Assembly (NCBI RefSeq): GCF_011058255.1 | Contig: NZ_JAALFH010000067.1 | Coordinates: 245,724 to 309,723 of the forward strand | Origin: Thioalkalivibrio sp. XN8 | GTDB lineage: Bacteria; Pseudomonadota; Gammaproteobacteria; Steroidobacterales; XN24 | Length of the DNA stretch: 64,000 nucleotides | Direction of reading: 5' to 3' | In this document: one piece after another, positions 8,010 to 17,308 of the stretch | Numbering within the stretch: the stretch's first letter is position 1 | How the letters are laid out: each line of letters begins with the position of its first letter | Notes under the pieces: generated by a model | What the model saw: the letters and a program-made list of their open reading frames with translations, nothing else | The model's database searches: none | Told to the model about the DNA's origin: nothing | Made by a program: the position numbers and the translations under genes

Positions 8010-10412
8010 ATGAATTCGCCGGCCCTGGTCCGTAGTCTCGACGCCGTGGGAAGCGCCGATACCGCCTCGGTGGGCGGCAAGAACGCCTCGCTGGGCGAGA
8101 TGATCGCCAACCTCGCCGAGGCGGGGATCCGGGTGCCGCCGGGCTTTGCCACTACCGCCGACGCCTACTGGGACTTCCTCGAGCACAACGAGCTCGAGGA
8201 GCGCATCGCCGGGCGCCTCGAAAGCCTGAAGCAGGAAGAAATCTCGCTCGATCGCGCCGGCCGCTCGATCCGCCAGATGATCTACCAGGCGAAGTTCCCG
8301 CCGGAGCTGGAGGAGGCGATCGGTGCGGCCTACGAGGCGCTGGGCGAGACCGCCGGCCGGCAGGACCCGGCGGTGGCGGTGCGCAGCAGCGCCACGGCGG
8401 AGGACCTGCCGGAGGCCAGCTTCGCCGGCCAGCAGGAGAGCTTCCTGAACGTCACCGGCCGGGAGGACCTGCTCAAGGCCTGCCGCCGCTGCTTCGCCTC
8501 GCTGTTCACGGACCGCGCGATCGCCTATCGCGAGAAGCACGGCTTCGAGCACATGAAAGTCGCGCTGTCGGTCGGAGTCCAGCTCATGGTGCGCGCGGAC
8601 ACGGCCGGCGCCGGCGTCATGTTCTCCATCGACACCGAAACCGGCTTCGAAGACGTGGTGCTGATCAATGCGGCGTGGGGCCTCGGCGAGGCTGTGGTCG
8701 GGGGCCTGGTCGATCCGGACGAGTACATGGTGTTCAAGCCGCTGCTGGACGCCGGGGACTGCTGCCCGATCATCGAAAAGGAACTGGGAAGCAAGCGCAA
8801 GCGGGTGGTCTACAGCGACGGCGGCGACTCGCCGACCCGCCAGGAAGCCACGCCGCCCGAACTGCGGCAGCGCTTCGTGCTGGACGACGAGGAGATCTGC
8901 CGGCTGGCGCGTTGGGCCATCGCGATCGAGGATCACTACGGCCAGCCGATGGATATCGAGTGGGCCAAGGACGGGGAGACCGGCGAGTTGCTGATCGTCC
9001 AGGCCCGGCCGGAGACAGTGCAGTCGCAACAGCAGGCCGCCTCGCTCAAGACCTACTCGGTGCGCAACCCGGGCAAGAAGCTGCTGACGGGACTCGCCAT
9101 CGGGGACGGCGCGGCGGCCGGGGCAGCGCGGGTGCTGACCGAGCAGGTGCCTCGCGAGGCATTCCCCGAGGGCGGCATCCTGGTCACGACCATGACCGAC
9201 CCGGACTGGGTCCCGATCATGCGCCGCGCCGCGGCCATCGTCACCGACCGGGGCGGCCGCACCTCTCATGCGGCCATCGTCAGCCGCGAGCTGGGCGTGC
9301 CGGCCATCGTCGGCGCGGGCGATGCCACCAGCACACTGGAGGACCGCCAGGCGATCACGGTCTCCTGCGCCGAGGGTGACCAGGGCGCCGTCTACCAGGG
9401 CGAGGCCGACATTGAGGTCGAGGAGGCGGATCTGGAGGACATCCCGGCTACCGACACGCTGGTGATGCTGATTCTCGCCAACCCGGCGGCTTCGCTGCGC
9501 TGGTGGCGGCTGCCGAGTGACGGGGTGGGGCTGGCGCGGATGGAGTTCATCATCAACAACGCCATCAAGATCCATCCGCTGGCGCTCGCCGGCTACGACG
9601 AGCTGGAGGACGAGTCGCTGCGGGAACGGATCGACGAGCTGACGCCCGGCTGGGACGACAAGGCCGGCTTCTTCGTCGACCGGCTGGCCCGCGGGATCGC
9701 CCGCATCGCCGCCAGCCAGTACCCGGAGCGCGTGGTGGTGCGCCTGAGCGACTTCAAGACCAACGAGTACGCCCAGCTGGTCGGCGGCGAGGCCTTCGAG
9801 CCCGAGGAGCCGAACCCGATGCTGGGCTGGCGGGGCGCCAGCCGCTATTACAGCGAGGAATACCGGCCCGGCTTCGAGCTCGAGTGCCGGGCGCTGGTCA
9901 TGCTGCGCGACGAGATCGGCCTCGACAACGTGACCGTGATGGTGCCTTTCTGCCGGACGCCGGCCGAGGCCGACCGCGTGCTGGAAATTCTCGCGGAACA
10001 GGGCGTGACGGGCGACGAAACCGGGACCGAGGTCTATGTCATGTGCGAGGTGCCGTCGAACGTCATCGAGGCCGAGGCCTTCGCCCAACGCTTCGACGGC
10101 TTTTCCATCGGCAGCAACGACCTGACCCAGCTGGTGCTGGGCATCGATCGTGACTCCGAACGCCTGGCCGGCCTGTTCGACGAGAGTGAGCTTTCCGTCC
10201 GGCGGATGATCGCCAGCGTGATCGAGCAGGCGCATGCCCGCGGCCGGCCGGTCGGGCTGTGCGGCCAGGCGCCCAGCGACGACCCCGAGTTCGCCCGTTT
10301 CCTGGTCGAGGCCGGCATCGACTCGATTTCCGTCAGCCCCGACAGCTACCTCGCCGTCAAGCGGGTCGTCGCCGAGGCCGAGGCGCAGCGGGACACGCGG
10401 GAGCAGGAATGA
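8010..10412 (+). CDS. ppsA: Phosphoenolpyruvate synthase
   Basis: PpsA converts pyruvate and ATP to phosphoenolpyruvate, AMP and phosphate, the entry to gluconeogenesis. The protein is 800 residues from the ATG at 8010 (E. coli 792). The N-terminal ATP-binding domain shows VGGKNASLGEM and AVRSSATAEDLPEASFAGQQE. The swivelling phosphohistidine is at about residue 420 in GGRTSHAAIVSREL, and the C-terminal PEP-binding barrel has GSNDLTQLVLGIDRDS and GLCGQAP. There is no clear ribosome binding site before the ATG, and the predicted start of transcription falls on or next to it. An upstream in-frame ATG at 7974 would lie inside the operator. The stop overlaps the next start (ATGA). Confidence 0.95.
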   Translation: MNSPALVRSLDAVGSADTASVGGKNASLGEMIANLAEAGIRVPPGFATTADAYWDFLEHNELEERIAGRLESLKQEEISLDRAGRSIRQMIYQAKFPPELEEAIGAAYEALGETAGRQDPAVAVRSSATAEDLPEASFAGQQESFLNVTGREDLLKACRRCFASLFTDRAIAYREKHGFEHMKVALSVGVQLMVRADTAGAGVMFSIDTETGFEDVVLINAAWGLGEAVVGGLVDPDEYMVFKPLLDAGDCCPIIEKELGSKRKRVVYSDGGDSPTRQEATPPELRQRFVLDDEEICRLARWAIAIEDHYGQPMDIEWAKDGETGELLIVQARPETVQSQQQAASLKTYSVRNPGKKLLTGLAIGDGAAAGAARVLTEQVPREAFPEGGILVTTMTDPDWVPIMRRAAAIVTDRGGRTSHAAIVSRELGVPAIVGAGDATSTLEDRQAITVSCAEGDQGAVYQGEADIEVEEADLEDIPATDTLVMLILANPAASLRWWRLPSDGVGLARMEFIINNAIKIHPLALAGYDELEDESLRERIDELTPGWDDKAGFFVDRLARGIARIAASQYPERVVVRLSDFKTNEYAQLVGGEAFEPEEPNPMLGWRGASRYYSEEYRPGFELECRALVMLRDEIGLDNVTVMVPFCRTPAEADRVLEILAEQGVTGDETGTEVYVMCEVPSNVIEAEAFAQRFDGFSIGSNDLTQLVLGIDRDSERLAGLFDESELSVRRMIASVIEQAHARGRPVGLCGQAPSDDPEFARFLVEAGIDSISVSPDSYLAVKRVVAEAEAQRDTREQE

Positions 10413-11425
10413 GCGAGCGGATGAAAGTCGTGATGTTCGAGATGGAGCCGTGGGAGCGGGACAGCTTCGCCGACCTGGACGACCAGTTCGAGCTGGAGTT
10501 CGTCCGCGAGCCGCTTGATGGCGACAACGTCGGGCACTATCGCGATGCCGAGGCGGTGTCCGTGTTCATCTATTCGCAGCTGGAGCGGGAGGTGCTCGAG
10601 CAGCTGCCGCAGCTGCAGCTCGTCACCACGCGCTCGACCGGCTACGACCACATCGACTGCGACTTCGCGGCCGAGCAGGACATCGCGGTGTGCAACATTC
10701 CCGCCTACGGCGACAACACGGTGGCCGAGCATGTTTTCGCGCTGTTGCTGGCGCTGAGCCACCGCCTGATCGAAGCCGTCGACCGGACCCGCCGGGGCGA
10801 CTTCAGCCCGACCGGGCTGACCGGCTTCGATCTCGAAGGCAAGACCATGGGCATTATCGGGACCGGGCGCATCGGTCGCCACGTGGCGAAGATCGCGCGC
10901 GGCTTCGGCATGCAGGTGGTGGCGCACGACGTCGCCCCGGACGAGGAGCTGGCCCGCGAACTGGGCTTCAGCTACGCCTCGCTCGAGGACCTGCTGCAGG
11001 CCAGCGACGTGGTCACCCTGCATGTCCCCGCCAACGACGAGACCCGCCACCTCATCGGAGAGCGCGAGTTCGGCCTGATGCGCGACGGCGCGGTGCTGAT
11101 CAATGCGGCCAGGGGCGAGGTGGTCGAGGTGCAGGCGCTGGTCCGCGCGCTGGGCGAAGGCGGGCTCGCCGGCGCCGGCCTGGACGTGCTGCCGGAAGAG
11201 CCGGTCATCCACGAGGAAGCGGAATTGCTCAGGTCGGTGTACAGCAAGGAGCATGACCTCTCGACCCTGCTGGCCAACCACGTGCTGCTGCATCTGCGCA
11301 ATGTGGTGATCACCCCGCATTGCGCCTTCAATACCCGCGAAGCGGTCAGCCAGATTCTCGACATCACGCGAGACAACCTGCTCTCTTTCCGGGCCGGCGA
11401 ACCGCAAAACGTCGTCGGCGACTGA
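10409..11425 (+). CDS. D-2-hydroxyacid dehydrogenase (D-lactate dehydrogenase-like)
   Basis: This is an NAD-dependent D-2-hydroxyacid dehydrogenase of 338 residues, most like fermentative D-lactate dehydrogenases. Its Rossmann motif is GIIGTGRIGRHVAKIARGFGM. The catalytic Arg lies in TTRSTGYDHID and NAARGEVVEV follows. The catalytic His is in ITPHCAFNTREA. The ATG at 10409 overlaps the ppsA stop, so the two are translated together. That pairing puts pyruvate at a branch between reduction to D-lactate and return to PEP. Other 2-oxoacids remain possible as substrate. Confidence 0.85.
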   Translation: MSERMKVVMFEMEPWERDSFADLDDQFELEFVREPLDGDNVGHYRDAEAVSVFIYSQLEREVLEQLPQLQLVTTRSTGYDHIDCDFAAEQDIAVCNIPAYGDNTVAEHVFALLLALSHRLIEAVDRTRRGDFSPTGLTGFDLEGKTMGIIGTGRIGRHVAKIARGFGMQVVAHDVAPDEELARELGFSYASLEDLLQASDVVTLHVPANDETRHLIGEREFGLMRDGAVLINAARGEVVEVQALVRALGEGGLAGAGLDVLPEEPVIHEEAELLRSVYSKEHDLSTLLANHVLLHLRNVVITPHCAFNTREAVSQILDITRDNLLSFRAGEPQNVVGD

Positions 11426-11431
11426 GGGCCA

Positions 11432-14101
11432 GTGGACCAGCCCTGGACCGCCTCGGTCGACGACGTCCTCGCGGAGCTCGAGAGCTCGCTCGACGAGGGA
11501 CTGAGCGCCGAGGTGGCCCGGCGCCGGCTGCGGGAGCACGGACCGAACCGCCTGCAGCGCCACCAGCGCAGGCCCTGGTGGCGGATCGTGGTCGACCAGT
11601 TCAAGAGCACCGTGGTGCTGTTCCTGGTGGCGGCGGCCGTGGCTGCGGCGGCGTTCGGCCGTGAAGTCGAGGCCATCGCCATCGCCGCTGCGGTAGTGGT
11701 GAACACCATCATCGGCTTTGCCATGGAGTGGCGCGCAACCCGCTCCATGGAAGCGCTGCGGCGGATGGGCGCGGCGGAGGCGCGCGTCCGGCGCGCCGGC
11801 AGTGAACAGGTGATCGAAGCGGCCCGGCTGGTGCCCGGCGACGTCTGCCCGCTGGAGCCCGGCCACGTCGTGCCGGCGGATCTCAGGCTCGCCGAGACCA
11901 ATCGGTTGCGCTGCGACGAGGCCTCGCTGACCGGCGAATCCGAAGCCGTCGCCAAGGAAGCGGAGGGCACCCTGGCCGCCGACACCGCGATCGGTGACCG
12001 GAGCAACATGGCCTGGAAAGGGACCGCCGTGGTCGACGGCTCCGGCCTCGGGATCGTCGTCCGCACCGGGACCGACACGGAGCTCGGGCGGATCTCCGAG
12101 CTGGTCGAGTCTGCCGAGCCCGAGGCCACCCCCCTGGAGAAGCGGATCGGACGTCTCGGTCACCTGCTGGTCTGGGGCACGCTCGGGGTGGCGGTGCTGA
12201 TTGCGCTGGCAGGCATTGCGGCCGGCAAGGACCTGATGGTGATGGTCGAGACCTCGATCGCGCTGGCCATTGCAGCCGTGCCCGAGGGGCTGCCCATCGT
12301 GGCAACCCTGGCGCTCGCCCAGGGCATGCGGCGCATGGCGCGGCGCAACGCGCTGGTGAAGCGCCTCGCGGCCGTCGAGGCGCTCGGCGCCGTCAACGTC
12401 ATCCTGACCGACAAGACCGGCACGCTCACCGAGGACCGCATGACCCTGCGCTGCCTCGCCCTGGCCGGGACGACCATCGAGCTGGAGCCGGCCGGGGACG
12501 ACGGGGTGGAGGCCCGCGTCGACGACGAGCGCGCCGACCTGGATGAACTGCCTGCCGCGCGCGTGGCGCTCGAGATCGGTGCGCTCTGCACCAATGCCGG
12601 CTACGAGGAGGGCGAGCCGGTCGGGGACCCGACCGAGGTGGCCCTGCTCGCGGCCGCGCAGGCGCTGCATCGCTCGCGCGAGGCGCTGGTCGAGCAGCAC
12701 CCGGAGGAGCGCGAGGAGAGCTTCGATCCGGAAGTGAAGATGATGGCCACCTACCACCGGGTGGACGACGGTTTGCGGGTGGCCGTGAAGGGTGCGCCGG
12801 AGGCCGTGCTCGAGCATTGCAGCCGGGTCCATAAGGGGGAGGGCGAGGCCCGGCTGGATGACGCGGGCAGGTCTGAGTGGGCGGAGCGGGCGGATACGCT
12901 GGCGGGACGTGGCCTGCGGGTCCTGGCCCTGGCGCAGAAGACCGTCGGCGAGGCAGGGGCGGAGCCGTACGCCGACCTGACGCTGGTTGCGCTGGCGGGG
13001 CTCTATGACCCGCCGCGGGCGGACATCTACGAGTCCATCGCGGCCTGCCAGCGGGCCGGTATCCGCGTGGTGATGGTGACCGGAGACCACCTGGTGACCG
13101 CCCGCGCGATCGCGGCGGAAATCGGTCTCGCGGCCGCGGATGCGCCGGCCATGGAGGCGGGAGAGATGGGCGACGCGGACCAGGGGAACCTGCTGGAGCA
13201 GGCGGTCTTCGCCCGAATCAGCCCGGAGCAGAAGCTGGATCTGGTCGATGCCTACCAGGACGCCGGCAATATCGTCGGCATGACCGGGGACGGGGTCAAC
13301 GACGCGCCCGCACTGAAGAAGGCCGACATCGGCGTGGCCATGGGCCGCCGGGGGACCGAGGTCGCAAGGGAGACCGCCGACATCGTGCTGCTGGACGATG
13401 CCTTCAGCACCATCGTCGCGGCCATCGAGCACGGCCGGACCATCTTCGTGAACATCCGCCGCTTCATCGTCTACCTGCTGTCGGGAAACCTGGCGGAGAT
13501 CATGGCGGTGTCGCTGGCCGCGGCGCTGGGGGCCCCGCTGCCGCTGCTGCCGTTGCAGATCCTGTACATCAATTTCGTCTCCGACGTAATGCCGGCCCTC
13601 GCCCTCGGGCTGGTGCCCGGCACGCCTGACGCGCTGGAGCGGCCGCCGCGGGCCGCCGGCGAGCCGCTGATGACCGGGCGCCACTGGGCGGCAGTCGCAG
13701 CCTGGGGCGCGCTCGTGGCCGCCACCGTGCTGGCCGCATTCTGGTTCGCGCTCGAGCCGCTGGGCCTGGATCCCGGCGAGGCCGTGACCCTGTCTTTCCT
13801 GTGCTTCGGCTTCACCCGGCTCTGGCATGTGTTCAACATGCGCAGCCGGCGCGGCGGGGTCATCGGCAACGCCATCGTGCGCTCGCCGGTGGTATGGGGC
13901 GCGATCGGCATCGGGGTCGTCCTGCTCCTGGCCGCCGTCTGGGTGCCGGGGCTCAACACGGTGCTTGGAACCCGGGTGCCGGAGGTGCGGGGCTGGCTGC
14001 TGATTCTCGGTTTCTCCCTGGTACCGCTCCTGGTTGGCCAGGCCCTGGTGGCGGCGGGCTGGCTCGGCCCGGAGCGCGGCCTCGGGCGGCATCGGCATTG
14101 A
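11432..14101 (+). CDS. P-type (P2 class) cation-transporting ATPase
   Basis: This 889-residue ion pump belongs to the Ca2+/Na+-type P2 ATPases. The phosphorylated Asp is about residue 327 in DKTGTLTEDRMTL, and MTGDGVNDAPALKKADIGVAMG forms the hinge. The fourth membrane helix has AAVPEGLPIVATLALAQG, whose PEGLP is typical of calcium or manganese pumps. The sixth has NFVSDVMPALALGLVPG. The N-terminal cation-ATPase domain includes RLREHGPNRL. It starts with GTG six bases after the dehydrogenase stop, so it belongs to the ppsA operon. Its stop codon lies within the operator at 14098-14111. Ion specificity is not certain. Confidence 0.9.
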   Translation: MDQPWTASVDDVLAELESSLDEGLSAEVARRRLREHGPNRLQRHQRRPWWRIVVDQFKSTVVLFLVAAAVAAAAFGREVEAIAIAAAVVVNTIIGFAMEWRATRSMEALRRMGAAEARVRRAGSEQVIEAARLVPGDVCPLEPGHVVPADLRLAETNRLRCDEASLTGESEAVAKEAEGTLAADTAIGDRSNMAWKGTAVVDGSGLGIVVRTGTDTELGRISELVESAEPEATPLEKRIGRLGHLLVWGTLGVAVLIALAGIAAGKDLMVMVETSIALAIAAVPEGLPIVATLALAQGMRRMARRNALVKRLAAVEALGAVNVILTDKTGTLTEDRMTLRCLALAGTTIELEPAGDDGVEARVDDERADLDELPAARVALEIGALCTNAGYEEGEPVGDPTEVALLAAAQALHRSREALVEQHPEEREESFDPEVKMMATYHRVDDGLRVAVKGAPEAVLEHCSRVHKGEGEARLDDAGRSEWAERADTLAGRGLRVLALAQKTVGEAGAEPYADLTLVALAGLYDPPRADIYESIAACQRAGIRVVMVTGDHLVTARAIAAEIGLAAADAPAMEAGEMGDADQGNLLEQAVFARISPEQKLDLVDAYQDAGNIVGMTGDGVNDAPALKKADIGVAMGRRGTEVARETADIVLLDDAFSTIVAAIEHGRTIFVNIRRFIVYLLSGNLAEIMAVSLAAALGAPLPLLPLQILYINFVSDVMPALALGLVPGTPDALERPPRAAGEPLMTGRHWAAVAAWGALVAATVLAAFWFALEPLGLDPGEAVTLSFLCFGFTRLWHVFNMRSRRGGVIGNAIVRSPVVWGAIGIGVVLLLAAVWVPGLNTVLGTRVPEVRGWLLILGFSLVPLLVGQALVAAGWLGPERGLGRHRH

Positions 14102-14111
14102 CAACGGTCAA
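14098..14111. promoter_or_regulatory. Crp/Fnr-type operator candidate TTGAC-AACG-GTCAA
   Basis: A perfect inverted repeat of TTGAC overlaps the stop codon of the P-type ATPase and lies 78 bases before the histidine kinase. A -10-like TATCGA (14134-14139) sits at the class II spacing. It is the best-formed palindrome of the set and resembles Anr/Dnr sites. Confidence 0.6.
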
Positions 14112-14188
14112 TGTGGCGTCTACCCGTTAGGGGTATCGAGGTCGGATAAGCGGCCCGCAATAGGCGGGCGCAAGGGGAGCCAGCAGCA

Positions 14189-15874
14189 ATGAGTGAAGGA
14201 AGAGAGCCGGAGGCCGCTCGCGATATGGCGGGAGCGGGTGCATTCCTGGCGGGGCAGGCCGCAGCCCGCACCATGCGGACCGAATCCCAGTGGGAGAATC
14301 TCCGCCTGCTGGCGTTCCTGCCGTCCCGCGACACGCAGCCGGACATGGGTCTCAAAGCGCTGGACGACGCACAGGTGGAGCTGGATGCGACCAGCGACCC
14401 GGATGAGCTCATCGCAGGTATGGTCACGGGTGCTGCCGCGGTGCTGCTCGCCGAGGAGTCCCTGGATGCGGCGTTGCTGGATCGCATCGGGGCCGTCTAT
14501 CTCGCGGCGCCGGTCTGGTCGGCCTTGCCGATCATCGTGGTGAGCGGGGCGCCGGAGCCGCAGCGCGAACGGCTGGCAGCGATGCTGCGGGCGATCGGTG
14601 TCGAGTTTGCGACGGCCTTGAGCCGGCCCGTCAATCCCGAGGCGCTCCTGGTGGCCGTCTACACGGCGCTCAGGGCCCGCCGGTTGCAATACCGCTTTCG
14701 CGATGCGCTGCGCCAGAGAGAGCCGCTGGCCGGCATCGACCTGGCCGTGCGGGAAGAGCCGGGCGAGGAGCTGTTTACGACCTACGACACGGCGCCGGTC
14801 GGCCTGTGCCTGTTGGACCGGGAGTTGCGCTATCTCCGCGTCAACCAGCGGCTGGCCGACATCAACGGCCTCCCGGTGGCGCAGCACATCGGGCGGCGCG
14901 TCGGCGAGGTAACGCCCGGGCTCGAGTCGGCGGCCGTCGATGCGCTCGAGACGATCCTGCGCACCGGCGAGCCGAAACTGGACCAGGACTTCGTCGGGCA
15001 GACCGCGGCGCGACCCGGCGAGGACCGGACCTGGGTCGAGCAGTGGTACCCGTTACGGGATTCGCGCGGCCAGATCGTCGGGGTCAACGTCATCGTGCAG
15101 GACGTGACAGAGAAACGGCAGGCCGAGGAAGCGCTGGAGTGGTCGTATCGTTTCGAGCAGCAGATCAACGAGCGCATGGCGGCGCTGCTCAAGGACTATG
15201 AAAAGAAGGTGCGCCGGCAGATGGAGGAGCTGCGCCGGCTGGCGCAGGCCCTTTCGAGCGCCGAACACGACGAGCGCGAGCGGATCGCCGGCCTTCTGCA
15301 TGGCGGGCTGCAACAGACCCTGGCGGCGGTGCGCATGCAATTGCAGTCCTATGCCGACACCGAGGGCACTTCCATGCCTGACTCGATCGACGGATTGCTG
15401 GAGGACGCCATCGAGATGACGAGGACCCTGGTCAGCGACGTGAGCGCGACGACGGTGCCGGGCGCGACGCTGCGCGACGAGCTGGAATGGCTGCGGACCT
15501 GGTCGAAAGATCGCTATGCGCTGGATCTGGGCTTCGAGTGCGACGAGCTGGCGCGGGAGCCGGAGGGAAGCGACCGGTTGTTCCTGTTGCAGTGCCTGCG
15601 TGAGCTGTTACTAAATGTCTCCAAGCACGCCGAGACCGGCGCTGCCCGGCTGTCGCTCAGCCAGGACGACCAAGGTATCGTCGTTCGGTTCGAGGACGAG
15701 GGGGCCGGTTTCGATCCGGATTCGGTTTCACGCGGCTTGGCGAACTCCTTCGGCCTTGCCTCCATCCGCAGCCGCGCGGCCGCTCTCGGCTGGGATTTCA
15801 GGCTCGAATCCCAGCCCAACGCCGGCACCCGGATCGAGCTGCATATCCCGTCCTCCCCGGGGACTGAGAATTGA
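14189..15874 (+). CDS. Soluble NarX-like histidine kinase with receiver-like and PAS domains
   Basis: This 561-residue sensor kinase has no membrane segment. Residues about 35-185 look like a degenerate receiver: VLLAEESLD where the phospho-Asp should be, then LPIIVVSG and LSRPVNPEALLVAV. A PAS domain follows (about 190-310; TAPVGLCLLDRELRYLRVNQRLADING). A coiled coil leads to a HisKA_3 dimerisation domain with RERIAGLLHGGLQQ (phospho-His about 371). The ATPase domain has LLLNVSKHAETGAARL and FEDEGAGFDPD. This architecture feeds NarL/LuxR-type regulators, and one lies at 17309-17959. The signal is unknown; PAS could bind a cofactor. It may be expressed from the palindrome-containing promoter upstream. 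Confidence 0.9.
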   Translation: MSEGREPEAARDMAGAGAFLAGQAAARTMRTESQWENLRLLAFLPSRDTQPDMGLKALDDAQVELDATSDPDELIAGMVTGAAAVLLAEESLDAALLDRIGAVYLAAPVWSALPIIVVSGAPEPQRERLAAMLRAIGVEFATALSRPVNPEALLVAVYTALRARRLQYRFRDALRQREPLAGIDLAVREEPGEELFTTYDTAPVGLCLLDRELRYLRVNQRLADINGLPVAQHIGRRVGEVTPGLESAAVDALETILRTGEPKLDQDFVGQTAARPGEDRTWVEQWYPLRDSRGQIVGVNVIVQDVTEKRQAEEALEWSYRFEQQINERMAALLKDYEKKVRRQMEELRRLAQALSSAEHDERERIAGLLHGGLQQTLAAVRMQLQSYADTEGTSMPDSIDGLLEDAIEMTRTLVSDVSATTVPGATLRDELEWLRTWSKDRYALDLGFECDELAREPEGSDRLFLLQCLRELLLNVSKHAETGAARLSLSQDDQGIVVRFEDEGAGFDPDSVSRGLANSFGLASIRSRAAALGWDFRLESQPNAGTRIELHIPSSPGTEN

Positions 15875-15964
15875 CAATGCGGCTGGCGGGCCACGGTTCC
15901 ATATTCATCGACTGACCCAGACTGCCGGCCGCGCCGCGGCCGCCCGCGACAGAGGGAGAAGGAG

Positions 15965-16738
15965 ATGGAACAGGGCAGGGCAAAGAACCTCGCCGAACTG
16001 GCGGACCAGATCATCCGGGAGCTGTGGCAGGACCAGCGCGTGGATCTCGAGCATGCCGCCATCAGTTTTGCCGCCGAGGACGGGCAGCTCCGCCTCGAAG
16101 GCGAGGTCCCGGGCCTCGCGGCCAAGCGCATCGTCGCCAACATCTCGCAACAGCTCGCCGGGGATAGCACGGTCGTTGAAGACCGGCTCTGCCTGCAGGC
16201 GGACGTGGCGAGCGACGCCGACATCGCGCGCAAGGTCGCCCGCTATCTCAGTGACGAGCCGGAATTTCGCGCCTGTTCCATCGCCGTCCACCACGACCGC
16301 GAGAGCCGGATCGTCCAGCAGCATGATCGCAGCGACTATCGCCTGCACGCCCGGGTCGACCAGGGAGTCATCAGGCTGACCGGCGACGTCGGCTCACACA
16401 CGCACCGGCGCTTCGCCGAGGTCCTGTGCTGGTGGGTGCCGGGCTGCGTACGGGTCGACAACTGGCTCGAGGTCCGGCCCTACGAGAGCGATTCGGACAA
16501 CCTGCTGACAGACGCGATTCGCATCGTGCTCGAAAAGGATCCGTTCGTCGATGCCACCCAGGTGCGGGCTGCAACCGCGGCCGGGATCGTCGAGCTGCGC
16601 GGGCTGTTGCCGACAGAAGAAGCGCACCGGCACGTGGTGCGCGATGTGTGGGCCGTTCCCGGCGTCTGGGAGGTTTACGACCTGACACACACGGGGCAGC
16701 CAACCGCGGCGAACGACGGCTGGTCGCCCCGCGGCTGA
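15965..16738 (+). CDS. Triple BON-domain protein
   Basis: The 257-residue protein contains three BON-like repeats, roughly residues 10-75, 75-165 and 170-245, with recurring patterns such as GQLRLEGEVPG, GVIRLTGDVGSH and GIVELRGLLPTEEA. There is no signal peptide or membrane helix, so it is predicted to be cytosolic, unlike many BON proteins that are periplasmic. A strong purine-rich ribosome binding site precedes the ATG. BON domains bind phospholipids or act in osmotic and envelope stress in known cases, but the role here is unknown. It lies 90 bases after the sensor kinase and may be in the same transcript. Confidence 0.8.
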   Translation: MEQGRAKNLAELADQIIRELWQDQRVDLEHAAISFAAEDGQLRLEGEVPGLAAKRIVANISQQLAGDSTVVEDRLCLQADVASDADIARKVARYLSDEPEFRACSIAVHHDRESRIVQQHDRSDYRLHARVDQGVIRLTGDVGSHTHRRFAEVLCWWVPGCVRVDNWLEVRPYESDSDNLLTDAIRIVLEKDPFVDATQVRAATAAGIVELRGLLPTEEAHRHVVRDVWAVPGVWEVYDLTHTGQPTAANDGWSPRG

Positions 16739-16755
16739 GCCGCGGCGTCGTTAAC

Positions 16756-17184
16756 TCAGGCAGGCTCGGGCGGTGCCCCTGCGATCTCGCCCAGCGCCTC
16801 GCCGGCTTCGGCCGCCGCGCCGTTCAGGCACAGGTCGCCGAGCGAGACCAGGCCGACGAGCTGGTTGTCGCGGTTGAGGACGGCCAGCCGGCGGACGCCG
16901 GATTCCGCCATGGTCGCGGCCACTTCGCGGGTGCTCTGGTTCTCGTAGCAGTAGTGCACACCCTCGCTCATGAGTTCGCGGGCGGAGATGCCCGCCGTGT
17001 CGCGCCCGTCGGCCAGGCCCCGCACGACGATGTCCCGGTCGGTTACCACGCCGATCAGGCGATCGTTATCGAGTACCGGCAGGGCTCCGACGTGCTCGTC
17101 GCGCATGCGGCGGGCGATCTCGGGAATGCGGGTGTCGGGGGTAACGACCTTGACGCCCTTGGTCATGATTTCAGAAACCTGCAT
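16756..17184 (-). CDS. Two-CBS-domain protein
   Basis: This 142-residue protein consists of a tandem CBS pair: SEIMTKGVKVVTPDTRIPEIARRM with HVGALPVLDNDRLIGVVTDRDI, then ARELMSEGVHYCYENQSTREVAATM with GVRRLAVLNRDNQLVGLVSLGD. CBS pairs bind adenosine nucleotides and act as energy sensors. The layout is that of the small stand-alone CBS proteins such as mycobacterial Hrp1 (Rv2626c, DosR regulon). A GGAGG ribosome binding site precedes the ATG. It converges on the BON gene and has its own operator-like palindrome about 90 bases upstream. Confidence 0.88.
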   Translation of the reverse strand: MQVSEIMTKGVKVVTPDTRIPEIARRMRDEHVGALPVLDNDRLIGVVTDRDIVVRGLADGRDTAGISARELMSEGVHYCYENQSTREVAATMAESGVRRLAVLNRDNQLVGLVSLGDLCLNGAAAEAGEALGEIAGAPPEPA

Positions 17185-17272
17185 GGCTCCTCCGGAGAAT
17201 GTCGGTTGAATGGGTGCGGTGACGCAGTTGCGCCGCTACCCACGATGCTGATTCCGGAGAGGCGGGGCCGCA

Positions 17273-17286
17273 TTGCGCTCCGTCAA
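17273..17286. promoter_or_regulatory. Crp/Fnr-type operator candidate TTGCG-CTCC-GTCAA
   Basis: The half-sites TTGCG and GTCAA lie between the response regulator and the CBS gene, both leftward. Reading the minus strand, a -10-like CAGCAT (17245-17250) sits at the class II distance. The site thus most likely drives the CBS gene independently of the response regulator. Confidence 0.55.
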
Positions 17287-17308
17287 TGAAGGACGCTGCC
17301 GGCGGGAC

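Noticed and set aside
7914-10235. A 773-codon open frame on the minus strand opposite ppsA
   Set aside because: Shadow of ppsA with no recognisable domain or ribosome binding site.
10346-14104. A 1252-codon open frame on the minus strand opposite the dehydrogenase and P-type ATPase
   Set aside because: It is antisense to two clear genes, has no family motif, and is rich in Arg, Gly, His and Gln as expected for the complement of high-GC coding DNA.
15871-15884. Another Crp/Fnr-like half-site, TTGAC-AATG, before the triple-BON gene
   Set aside because: The right half (CGGCT) does not match, so it fails the palindrome test used for the listed sites.
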